A stretch of 7,914 bases of DNA from an uncultured Pseudomonadales bacterium (GTDB taxonomy: Bacteria; Pseudomonadota; Gammaproteobacteria; Pseudomonadales; Porticoccaceae): NCBI GenBank assembly GCA_905478725.1, contig CAJQJT010000289.1, positions 1-7,914 of the forward strand. The letters run 5' to 3'. Below, one piece after another: positions 1 through 6,578 of the stretch. Under the pieces are notes generated by a model, which was given only the letters and a program-made list of their open reading frames with translations, had not been told where the DNA came from and searched no databases. Both the position numbers and the translations under genes were made by a program. Within the stretch, counting starts at the first letter, position 1, and each line of letters opens with the position of its first letter.

Positions 1-1263
1 CCCAGAGCTACGCGACGTACCCTCTTGCATAATTTTGCCAGCCTTATTGAAGAGCATGCGCTTGAGCTAGATAAGTTGGATGCCGCAGATATGGGGAAGC
101 CAATTGGTCTTGCATTCGGCAATGCTAAAGGTGCGGCAAAGTTACTGCGCTACTGTATTGATGCCACGGAAAATATGACCAGTGACGCTTACAACAGCGA
201 TAGAGGCTGCTGTATTGCTCAGCAGTTGGTGCCGCGAGGGGTTATTGCTGCCGTAGTACCATGGAATTTCCCGACCCTCAGTGCCATGACCAAAGTGGCG
301 CCAGCCCTGGCAACCGGCAATTGCGTCGTTTTGAAACCCTCAGAGCAATCGCCACAATCAGCTACTCGGCTCGCAGAGCTGGCCACAGAGGTGGGTATTC
401 CACCCGGTGTTCTGAATGTCGTGCAGGGGCGAGGGGATATTGTTGCGCGGGCATTAGCCTTGCATAACGACGTCAATATGATTGCCTTTACCGGTTCTAC
501 TGCAGTAGGCAAACTGATTTTGCAGTATGCAGGTCAGTCCAATATGAAAGTTGCCCATGTTGAATGTGGCGGCAAGTCACCACAGATTGTATTCGCTGAT
601 TGCCATGATCTCGACATGGTTGCTGATAGCATCGTTGAATTAATTTTGCTTAATCAAGGGCAGCTATGTGTCACAGGTTCTCGGGTTATTGTTGAGAAAA
701 AAATCGAACTTGAATTAATCGAAAAAATTATTCAACGATTCGAAAATGTTCGCCCAGGAGATCCAATGGACCCGGCTACTAGCTATGGTCCCTTAGCCAA
801 CCGCCAACAGTTGGAAAAGGTACTCGGTTATATCAGTGCTGGAGCGAAGAGCGCTAATTTATTGCATGGTGGACAGCGCCTGGATTTCAATAACGGCTAC
901 TTTGTTAAGCCGACACTGTTTGGCAATGTGGCCGTTGACGACCCGCTGTTTCAGGAAGAGATATTTGGCCCTGTTTTGACGATCACACGGTTTCACACGC
1001 TAGATGAGGCCATCGAGATTGCCAATGCCACGGATTATGGCTTGGCAGCCTATGGCTGGACAACCAATCTCAATACAGGTATGCGTCTCTCAGCCGAAGT
1101 TCATGCTGGAATGGTCACAGTGAATTCATCAACACCAGCAGGGGAGGGATCAGATGCCGTCTCAACAGAGCCCTATGGCCTGTCCGGTGTCGGAACTGAG
1201 TTTGGTATGGCTGGACTGACATCCTATACCAGGGCGCAGGTGAGGTGGCTTAATTATGAGTGA
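1..1263 (+). CDS. NAD(P)+-dependent aldehyde dehydrogenase, 5' partial
   Basis: This enzyme oxidises an aldehyde to a carboxylic acid with NAD(P)+ in the cytoplasm. The reading frame is open to base 1, so the gene starts outside the window. 420 residues are visible against about 490 for the family, so some 70-80 N-terminal residues are missing. The TTG at 25 lies inside the conserved N-terminal helix region and is not the start. Visible family marks (numbered from base 1) are PWNFP with Asn89, KPSE with Lys112, the cofactor motif FTGSTAVGK near 163-171, the general-base Glu188 in VECGGKSP, the nucleophile Cys223 in NQGQLCVTGSR (codon 667-669) and EEIFGP with Glu320. All key residues are intact, so it should be active. 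The substrate cannot be assigned; it resembles the broad betaine-aldehyde/PuuC-like branch. Its last 8 bp overlap the transporter gene, which implies co-transcription and probably translational coupling. Confidence 0.95.
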   Translation, partial: PRATRRTLLHNFASLIEEHALELDKLDAADMGKPIGLAFGNAKGAAKLLRYCIDATENMTSDAYNSDRGCCIAQQLVPRGVIAAVVPWNFPTLSAMTKVAPALATGNCVVLKPSEQSPQSATRLAELATEVGIPPGVLNVVQGRGDIVARALALHNDVNMIAFTGSTAVGKLILQYAGQSNMKVAHVECGGKSPQIVFADCHDLDMVADSIVELILLNQGQLCVTGSRVIVEKKIELELIEKIIQRFENVRPGDPMDPATSYGPLANRQQLEKVLGYISAGAKSANLLHGGQRLDFNNGYFVKPTLFGNVAVDDPLFQEEIFGPVLTITRFHTLDEAIEIANATDYGLAAYGWTTNLNTGMRLSAEVHAGMVTVNSSTPAGEGSDAVSTEPYGLSGVGTEFGMAGLTSYTRAQVRWLNYE

Positions 1264-2707
1264 AAGCCATATGAAATCAACTACACAGCAGTCTGACCAA
1301 ACATTGACTCTGAGACGGTTGTTGGCGTTTGCCGGTCCGGCCATTCCGCTTGCTATGTTAACGACGCCGGTGATTAATTACCTGCCGGCTTTTTATGTGG
1401 CTGAAGTCGGAATAAGCCTCTATTGGACTGGCTTGGCATTTATGATTGCCAACCTATGGGACGGTATAACAGATATTGCTATCGGGCGTTTGAGCGATGC
1501 TACCCGCTCTCGCTTTGGCAAACGCAAAATTTGGATGCTATGTGGCGCATTGCCCTTAATGATTAGTATCTACTATTTATTTAATGCTCCTATTGGCGCT
1601 GGAAAGGAGTATTTAATCGTTTGGATATCGATATTTTTTGTCTTTTGGACCATTGTACAAGTGCCTTATATGGCTTGGGGAGCCGAACTGTCTAGTACCT
1701 ATAAAGGCCGCAGTAGAGTATTTGGTTTTCGTGAAACCGGAACCACCATAGGGATCTTATTTAGCGCAGCATTGCCGCTTTTGTTTCTCTCCAACGATGC
1801 TCCGATGAGCGAAATTCTACGCTTCATAAGTTACGCAATTGTTTGCATCCTTCCATTTATGATCATGGCAGTAATGTTTATTGGGGAGACACAACGTCAC
1901 ACCGTATCCCGTCGAAGAGGAGGGCTTATCACGGCGATAAAAACCAATAAACCATTCCTCAGATTCCTTATCTATCATTTTAGCTTTACATTGGGAGTGA
2001 GTATATTTAATGCGGTCATTGTTCTTTTTGTAAAGTACCGTTTGGTGTTAGAAAATTCATTTATTTCATTAATTTTTCTTGCTTTTATTTCAGCGATCAT
2101 TGGTATGCCAATTTGTGTTAGAGCGGCATATCGATTTGGCCGCCATAAGGTTCTGTCGGCTTCTGTACTATCGACGTCGCTGTCTCTTATTCTACTGCTG
2201 GCAATACCATCCCACAGCTATTTGGCCGCTGCCGGCTGTTTTATCCTGTTAGGGCTCTCAACATCGGCGGCTTGGGCTATGCCGCCGGCAATTATTGGTG
2301 ACCTCTCTGACCTTGGAAATTTAAAAGGCTATGGAGAGCAGACCGGTACTTATATGGCCGGCATAAACTTTGTTTACAAGCTGGGTATGGGCGCAGGTGT
2401 AGGCATTGCATTACCCATGCTGCAAGTACTCGGTTTTGACGCTAGCTCAGGTCTTTCAGCTATGAATGACCCGCCACTAATAATAGTTTGCTGTATTGTT
2501 CCAATTGTCTTTATGACTGCTAGTGTCGCTCTTATCTGGAACTTTCCAATTGATTCAAATCGCCATGCAAGGATCAGAAAATCTCTACAGCACAGGGACT
2601 CTAAGAATGGTGCACAAGCGCCTGATCTCATGGACATAAATACTGTGGAAAACTGCCAGATGGAATTTCAGCAAAGAAAACCCGGACTTATTTCCACCGG
2701 AATCTAG
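1256..2707 (+). CDS. MFS_2 / GPH-family (MelB-like) cation symporter
   Basis: This inner-membrane secondary transporter of 483 residues has about 12 hydrophobic helices, the first at about residues 22-42. The family signature is clear. WDGITD at 68-73 gives the paired acids Asp69 and Asp73, at the place where MelB uses two aspartates for cation binding. It is followed by GRLSDATRSRFGKRK at 77-91, the loop 2-3 motif, and by VPYMAWGAEL at 136-145. GPH members usually import sugars, but relatives in catabolic operons carry other compounds, so the solute is unknown. A hydrophilic tail of roughly 55 residues follows the last helix from about residue 430. The start at 1256 has a good Shine-Dalgarno site (GAGGTGG, 1242-1248) inside the aldehyde dehydrogenase gene; an in-frame ATG at 1271 is a weaker alternative. 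Its overlap with the preceding enzyme suggests that it feeds the same pathway. Confidence 0.9.
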   Translation: MSESHMKSTTQQSDQTLTLRRLLAFAGPAIPLAMLTTPVINYLPAFYVAEVGISLYWTGLAFMIANLWDGITDIAIGRLSDATRSRFGKRKIWMLCGALPLMISIYYLFNAPIGAGKEYLIVWISIFFVFWTIVQVPYMAWGAELSSTYKGRSRVFGFRETGTTIGILFSAALPLLFLSNDAPMSEILRFISYAIVCILPFMIMAVMFIGETQRHTVSRRRGGLITAIKTNKPFLRFLIYHFSFTLGVSIFNAVIVLFVKYRLVLENSFISLIFLAFISAIIGMPICVRAAYRFGRHKVLSASVLSTSLSLILLLAIPSHSYLAAAGCFILLGLSTSAAWAMPPAIIGDLSDLGNLKGYGEQTGTYMAGINFVYKLGMGAGVGIALPMLQVLGFDASSGLSAMNDPPLIIVCCIVPIVFMTASVALIWNFPIDSNRHARIRKSLQHRDSKNGAQAPDLMDINTVENCQMEFQQRKPGLISTGI

Positions 2708-2734
2708 GCAATGGGCGTTGTTTTTTTACATTAC

Positions 2735-2740
2735 AGGAAG
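2735..2740 (+). promoter_or_regulatory. Ribosome binding site deciding the E1 alpha start
   Basis: AGGAAG lies 7 bases before the ATG at 2748. It supports that ATG over the in-frame TTG at 2718, which has no such site and would add ten residues unlike anything in the family. Confidence 0.75.
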
Positions 2741-2747
2741 TAGACCG

Positions 2748-3719
2748 ATGAGTTTGGAAAAAACTGAACACTTTGAAATGTACCGACGTATGCAGCGCAT
2801 TCGTTGTTTTGAGGAGGCCGTTAAAACGCTTGAAGTTGAAGGACATTTGAGTATCGGCCAGGAGGGCGCAATTGTTGGTGCATGTATGGCCCTTCGAGAC
2901 GATGATTTTATTACAGGAACCCACCGGTCTCATGGTCATCCTATTGGTAAAGGTGCAAAACTAAAGCCGCTTATGGCGGAACTGCTTGGTAAAGCCACCG
3001 GAATCTGCGGCGGCCGCGGGGGCTCAATGCATTTAGCGGATTTTTCTGTTGGTGTTGTTGGTGAATCGGCAATCGTGGGAGGCGGTATCCCCTTAGCGAC
3101 CGGAGCAGGTTTTAGCGCCCAAGTTAGGGGTACTGATCAAGTCAGCCTATGTTTTTTTGGCGATGGGGCCAGCAATCAGGGTACTTTTGGAGAGTCGATG
3201 AACTTGGCCGCGGTGTGGAAATTACCAGTGATATTTTTTTGCGAGAACAACGGTTATGCGATATCCACATCAGTCGAAAAATCTCATGGACAACCCGATA
3301 TTGCCAAGCGTGCCGATGGTTATGGTATGCCGGGTGTGATCGTCGATGGTCAGGATGCCCTTGCCGTTTATCGAGTAACGAACGACGCTGTTATTCGAGC
3401 GCGAAAGGGCGATGGGCCGACTTTAATTGAAGCCAAGACTTATCGCTTTGAGGAACATTGTGACAATCTTAACATCCTGATTCCGTATCGAAGCCAGGAA
3501 GAAATAAATCATCATGTGACAACTAGAGACCCTATAGATATCTATCAAGCTTCCTTGTTAGCGATGCAAAAAGTAACACAAAGAGATCTTGATACCATAA
3601 CGTCAGAAGTCAAATTGGAAGTCGATGCAGCTGTAAAATTTGCTCAGGAAAGCGCATTCCCAGACCCAGCTGATATTTACCAAAACATGTATAGCTCTCC
3701 CATCGATTATTCCGCATAG
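2748..3719 (+). CDS. ThDP-dependent dehydrogenase E1 component, alpha subunit (acetoin/pyruvate dehydrogenase type)
   Basis: This is the alpha half of an alpha2beta2 E1 that decarboxylates a 2-oxo acid, or cleaves an alpha-hydroxyketone such as acetoin, and passes the acyl group to a lipoyl domain. It has 323 residues, the normal length. Visible marks are THRSHGH at 58-64, the glycine-rich GGRGGSMHLAD at 88-98, and the ThDP/Mg binding motif from GDG (138-140) to NN (167-168) with the usual spacing. The central block (GGSMH, FFGDGASNQG, WKLPVIFFCENNGYA) resembles acetoin dehydrogenase AcoA more than classical PdhA. The loop normally reading YRxxGHSxxD is YRFEEHCDN at 232-240: His237 is kept but the preceding Gly is Glu. 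The gene begins 40 bp after the transporter and is followed 29 bp later by E1 beta. The E1 class is secure; the substrate is not. Confidence 0.93.
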   Translation: MSLEKTEHFEMYRRMQRIRCFEEAVKTLEVEGHLSIGQEGAIVGACMALRDDDFITGTHRSHGHPIGKGAKLKPLMAELLGKATGICGGRGGSMHLADFSVGVVGESAIVGGGIPLATGAGFSAQVRGTDQVSLCFFGDGASNQGTFGESMNLAAVWKLPVIFFCENNGYAISTSVEKSHGQPDIAKRADGYGMPGVIVDGQDALAVYRVTNDAVIRARKGDGPTLIEAKTYRFEEHCDNLNILIPYRSQEEINHHVTTRDPIDIYQASLLAMQKVTQRDLDTITSEVKLEVDAAVKFAQESAFPDPADIYQNMYSSPIDYSA

Positions 3720-3734
3720 ACCCCTCAACTAAAA

Positions 3735-3740
3735 AGGAAG
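3735..3740 (+). promoter_or_regulatory. Ribosome binding site deciding the E1 beta start
   Basis: AGGAAG lies 8 bases before the ATG at 3749. The in-frame GTG at 3740 overlaps this site and so is unlikely to be the initiator. Confidence 0.75.
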
Positions 3741-3748
3741 TGACAGTA

Positions 3749-4753
3749 ATGCTAGATACCATCGAAAAGCCTCCAATCGCCGACAAGTACACCACTGCCA
3801 GGCTGAGCTATATGGACGCGATTGTGTTAGCCCAAAAGGAAGAGATGTTAAGAGATGAGAGTGTTGTGCTGATCGGTGAGGATATCTCTATTTACGGAGG
3901 CACCGAACTGGTTAAAAGCTTTGATGAAAATCGTGTACGCAATATGCCAATTTCTGAGAACAGCTTTACCGGTATGGGAATTGGAGCAGCGATGACAGGG
4001 TTGCGGCCGATTGTCGATTTAACCATTGCGAGTTTTACTTATTTGGCTTCTGATCAAATCATTAATCAAGCCAGCAAGTTGCGTTATATGACCGGTGGGC
4101 AGATCCAGGTGCCGATCGTTTTTCGAACTGGAATGTATTACAAAATTGGTAACGCCGCCCAGCATTCTGATAGACCCTATCCGTTTTTTATGTCTGCGCC
4201 CGGGCTAAAAATCATAGTGCCGTCGACACCAGCAGATATGAAGGGCCTGCTGAAGTCGGCCGTACGTGATGACGATCCGGTTATGATATTTGAAGACTGT
4301 AATCTTTGGGCAAAAAAACAGCAGGTGTCAACTGACCCTGATTATTTAATACCAGTAGGGCGTGCAGATATTAAAAGGGCGGGTAGTGATGTAACTATTA
4401 TTTCGATAGGGGCATGCTTGCCAATGGTGTTGGCGGCTTCAGATACGCTGCAAAAACAGGGTATTTCCGCAGAGGTGGTTGATCCAAGGACGCTGGTTCC
4501 TCTCGATAGAGAAACGCTGATTCAGTCAGTGGCAAAAACAGGTCGTTTAGTTATTGTCGACAATGCTCATCGCACTAACAGCGCAGCATCAGAAATTGCC
4601 GCTGTAATAGCTGAGGAAGCGTTTGAAAGCTTGCGCAAGCCAATTCAAAGAGTGACAACACCTGATGTACATATTCCATTTAGCTCCGTGCTGGAAAAAA
4701 CCGTTTATCCCACAGTCGCTGATGTCATTGAAGCAGTAAATAAGATTCAGTAG
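3749..4753 (+). CDS. ThDP-dependent dehydrogenase E1 component, beta subunit (transketolase-like)
   Basis: This is the beta partner of the preceding E1 alpha. It completes the ThDP site at the subunit interface. It has 334 residues from the ATG at 3749, as expected. The N-terminal pyrimidine-binding domain (about 15-190) shows LIGEDI at 41-46, ISENSFTGMGIGAAM with the ThDP-activating Glu70, and AAQHSDRPYP with the conserved active-site His139. These are followed by APGLKIIVPSTPADMKGLL and the C-terminal transketolase domain (about 200-334) with VVDPRTLVPLD and GRLVIVDNAHRTNS. The family end pattern of a PDVHIPFSSVLEK-like block and a final helix is complete. The QHS and PSTPAD blocks are shared by acetoin (AcoB) and pyruvate/branched-chain enzymes, so the substrate stays open. 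Both E1 halves keep their catalytic residues, so a working E1 is likely. Confidence 0.94.
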   Translation: MLDTIEKPPIADKYTTARLSYMDAIVLAQKEEMLRDESVVLIGEDISIYGGTELVKSFDENRVRNMPISENSFTGMGIGAAMTGLRPIVDLTIASFTYLASDQIINQASKLRYMTGGQIQVPIVFRTGMYYKIGNAAQHSDRPYPFFMSAPGLKIIVPSTPADMKGLLKSAVRDDDPVMIFEDCNLWAKKQQVSTDPDYLIPVGRADIKRAGSDVTIISIGACLPMVLAASDTLQKQGISAEVVDPRTLVPLDRETLIQSVAKTGRLVIVDNAHRTNSAASEIAAVIAEEAFESLRKPIQRVTTPDVHIPFSSVLEKTVYPTVADVIEAVNKIQ

Positions 4754-4795
4754 TTCAATACCACTTGATTTAAGTACTAGCCGGAGAAATTATTT

Positions 4796-5035
4796 ATGAC
4801 AATAGAATTAACAATACCAAAAACAGGCATGGGTATAGCCGAAGGTACTATACAAAAATGGCTTAAACCCGAAGGTGCAACAATCATTAAAGGCGAAATT
4901 CTTGTCGAGATAGAAACGGCAAAGGCGCTAGAGGAAGTTGAGTCTCCAATTTCTGGTGTGCTTAAGAAAATAGTGATCGCTGAGACAGAGTCAGCGGATG
5001 TTGGCAGCGTGATTGCCCTGTTAGAGACGGAATAA
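4796..5035 (+). CDS. Stand-alone lipoyl-domain carrier protein (detached E2 N-terminal domain)
   Basis: This 79-residue protein consists of one biotinyl/lipoyl domain and nothing else. It starts directly with the first strand (TIPKTGMGIAEGTIQKWL), has the attachment hairpin EIETAKALEEV at 38-48 with Lys43 (codon 4922-4924) as the probable lipoylated lysine, and ends right after the last strand at SVIALLETE. ETAKA is a known variant of the commoner ETDKA; there is no AMKM, which argues against a biotin carrier. It would carry the acyl group from E1 to the E2 active site and be re-oxidised by E3. Normally this domain is the N-terminus of E2 and is joined by linkers to a subunit-binding domain; here it stops with TAA at 5033-5035. 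GGAGA at 4783-4787 is a good ribosome binding site for the ATG at 4796. The next gene starts 5 bp downstream. Confidence 0.92.
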   Translation: MTIELTIPKTGMGIAEGTIQKWLKPEGATIIKGEILVEIETAKALEEVESPISGVLKKIVIAETESADVGSVIALLETE

Positions 5036-5040
5036 TCCTT

Positions 5041-5772
5041 GTGGAAAACAGTAATTCAGGAACCGCCAATCACCTAGACGTGGGCTCAATTCCAGAGAGA
5101 GTTAAGTTGTCACCGCTACGCAAAGCGATTGCAGTGCGCATGACAGAGGCAAAGCGGTCGATACCACATTTCCGTGTCTTAGCTGACATAGAAATGGATG
5201 AAGTGCTAACGCTACGTAAAGAGATAAATGCACAAAGGACAGATATAAAAGTCTCTGTTAATGACTTTATCGTCAAAGCTTGTGCTTTAGCGCTAGTTGA
5301 ATGGCCGATAATTAACAGTCATTTCTGTGATAATGAGACACTTCAATTTCCACATGCGGATATCTCGATTGTAGTCTCTATTGATGACGGTCTGACAATT
5401 CCAGTGTTGAGAATGGCTGATACTAAAACAGTCGAGGATATTGCAGATGAGTTAGCGGATATGACTTTTCGTGCAGGTCATGGAAAGCTGAAAATGTCTG
5501 AAATACGTGGTGGTTCATTTACGATTTCCAATATGGGAATGTATGGGGTTGATCAATTCGATGCGATTATCAATCCGCCTCAGGTAGCTATTCTAGCCGC
5601 TTCAGGAGCGAAGAAAAAAGTGGTTGTTGTCGATAATAGAGCGGTAATTCGGACAGTGATGCGGGTTACTCTTTCGGTAGATCACCGTGCAGTGGATGGC
5701 GCTGTTGGAGCTGGTTTTTTGGCATCGCTGTCAACTTATTTGGAAAATCCGAAAATACTGTTATCTGAGTAA
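5041..5772 (+). CDS. 2-oxoacid dehydrogenase E2 acyltransferase, catalytic domain only
   Basis: This protein moves the acyl group from the lipoyl carrier to coenzyme A. It has 243 residues, against 370-550 for complete E2 proteins. After about 20 polar residues it goes straight into the catalytic fold (RVKLSPLRKAIAVRM at 20-34). Later come SIDDGLTIPVLR, FTISNMGMYGVDQF with Ser163, and the catalytic LSVDHRAVDG with His215 (codon 5683-5685) and Asp219. There is no lipoyl domain and no peripheral subunit-binding domain in the short N-terminal segment. Translation starts at GTG 5041, 5 bp after the lipoyl gene, with only a weak upstream Shine-Dalgarno (ACGGA, about 5027-5031), so it may depend on coupling to the lipoyl gene. 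The end is a double stop, TAATAA (5770-5775). All catalytic residues are present. It could form the usual trimer-based core. Confidence 0.92.
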   Translation: MENSNSGTANHLDVGSIPERVKLSPLRKAIAVRMTEAKRSIPHFRVLADIEMDEVLTLRKEINAQRTDIKVSVNDFIVKACALALVEWPIINSHFCDNETLQFPHADISIVVSIDDGLTIPVLRMADTKTVEDIADELADMTFRAGHGKLKMSEIRGGSFTISNMGMYGVDQFDAIINPPQVAILAASGAKKKVVVVDNRAVIRTVMRVTLSVDHRAVDGAVGAGFLASLSTYLENPKILLSE

Positions 5773-5787
5773 TAAGTCTGATAACAG
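5758..5787. repeat. 8 bp perfect inverted repeat across the E2 stop codon
   Basis: CTGTTATC (5758-5765) and GATAACAG (5780-5787) are perfect reverse complements separated by 14 bases. Overlapping this is an alternative small hairpin, GTCTG-ATAA-CAGAC (5776-5789). Both cannot form at once. A-rich rather than T-rich sequence follows, so neither looks like an intrinsic terminator on the + strand. It may be an operator, an mRNA-stability element or chance. Confidence 0.4.
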
Positions 5788-5821
5788 ACGACAAAAAATA
5801 GCTTAATTGTAATCGATAAAT

Positions 5822-5827
5822 GGAGAG
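5822..5827 (+). promoter_or_regulatory. Ribosome binding site deciding the start of the gene at 5832
   Basis: GGAGAG sits 4 bases before the ATG at 5832. The in-frame ATG at 5820 lies against this site and has no Shine-Dalgarno of its own, so 5832 is the better start. Confidence 0.65.
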
Positions 5828-5831
5828 CAAC

Positions 5832-6578
5832 ATGCCAAGGATAAAGCCGCTCACTATTAGCGCACAGAGATCGTTAGAGTTATTAAAAACCCAGCGTAGC
5901 CACTTACTGTTTTTATTCAGCAGCTCCAAGGCTGATCAGCAGGACCAATTCGTCGACTGGTCGAGAAATATCTTTGGGGTAGTGCTTTTAGGCCTGGATG
6001 GCGTTCTCAGTATCAATCATTTTGAGAAGCACGAGGTCGATGTTACAGAGGGAGCCTACCAACATATTCCAGATGATTACTTGAGTATTATTGAGCTTTC
6101 AGTTGATGGCGCCGATCAGGCAGAGACGATTATTCAAGAGATTGAGAAGCTATACAAGGCTGAGCCCTCTGCTGGAGTTTCGAGTACCTGGCTGTACTAC
6201 CCCGTTAGTGAAAAAGTAGGCCGCTCGGCAATAACCGGAGAAGACATGCTTACGCTGGCGTTTGCCAATCCGCTACCCGGTACAGACCAAGATTTTCGCG
6301 AATGGTACTGCACTCGTCATATTCGTCATGCTCTGAATGTTCCTCAGCTAGTCAGCGGGCAATGCCTTGAGCTAACCGGTTATCAAAGACCTGGTGCGCG
6401 ACAGCCAAACTATCAAATGATCGCGATCTATGAACAGGAGGGAACGCCTGAAGCCATGATTCAGAGTATGGGACGATTGCCTGAGGACGCACTCGACTTC
6501 CCAGCCCTTGATTTGATCAATTTTGCCGAGTGGGTCTACCGACCAATGCAAAACATTCCCATAGAGGTCTGTGAATGA
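5832..6578 (+). CDS. Uncharacterised protein with two ferredoxin-like (EthD/dimeric alpha-beta barrel type) repeats
   Basis: I do not recognise a named gene. The 248-residue soluble protein appears to be an internal duplication. Residues about 25-108 and 139-216 align by eye: DQFVDWSRNIFGVV... in the first half matches DQDFREWYCTRHIRHAL... in the second. Each is followed by a VLSINHFE or LVSGQCLE strand, a second strand, and a final helix. The second half carries the pattern typical of EthD-like barrel proteins: NPLPGTDQDFREWY, then His163 and His166, then NVPQLVSGQ. The first half has lost the Tyr and His. Proteins of this kind occur in operons for aromatic, terpenoid or steroid breakdown, usually with unknown roles. 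It lies 59 bp after E2 and overlaps the SDR gene by 8 bp, so it is probably part of the same pathway. No signal peptide or membrane helix is seen. The fold assignment is inference from pattern. Confidence 0.75.
   Translation: MPRIKPLTISAQRSLELLKTQRSHLLFLFSSSKADQQDQFVDWSRNIFGVVLLGLDGVLSINHFEKHEVDVTEGAYQHIPDDYLSIIELSVDGADQAETIIQEIEKLYKAEPSAGVSSTWLYYPVSEKVGRSAITGEDMLTLAFANPLPGTDQDFREWYCTRHIRHALNVPQLVSGQCLELTGYQRPGARQPNYQMIAIYEQEGTPEAMIQSMGRLPEDALDFPALDLINFAEWVYRPMQNIPIEVCE

Noticed and set aside
219..512. 97-codon open frame on the - strand inside the aldehyde dehydrogenase gene
   Set aside because: It lies wholly opposite a gene with intact family motifs, has no ribosome binding site of note, and its product shows no recognisable domain.
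2692..2727. Possible terminator: TTCC-ACC-GGAA hairpin followed by seven Ts at 2721-2727
   Set aside because: The stem is only 4 bp and about 18 bases separate it from the T-run, so it does not have terminator geometry. The downstream gene probably shares the transcript.
2688..2939. 83-codon open frame on the - strand covering the E1 alpha start
   Set aside because: It is antisense to the conserved E1 alpha N-terminus, with no recognisable protein and no start signal.
3149..3430. 93-codon + strand frame inside E1 alpha
   Set aside because: This is an out-of-frame reading of the ThDP-binding region; the other frame carries GDG...NN and is clearly the real one.
4796..5035. Biotin carrier protein instead of a lipoyl carrier
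   Set aside because: The attachment motif is ETAKA, not AMKM, and the flanking genes are E1 and E2, not a carboxylase.
5785..5813. Possible promoter with TGTAAT at 5808-5813 before the barrel-protein gene
   Set aside because: No acceptable -35 box lies 16-18 bases upstream (CAGACG region), so the match is no better than chance.
5666..5929. 87-codon - strand frame across the E2/barrel-protein junction
   Set aside because: Hydrophobic stretches look membrane-like, but it is antisense to two supported genes and has no family likeness.
6575..6578. ATGA overlap as the SDR start
   Set aside because: The ATG at 6575 is in the wrong frame for the SDR and meets a stop after about 15 codons; the SDR frame begins at GTG 6571 or ATG 6598.
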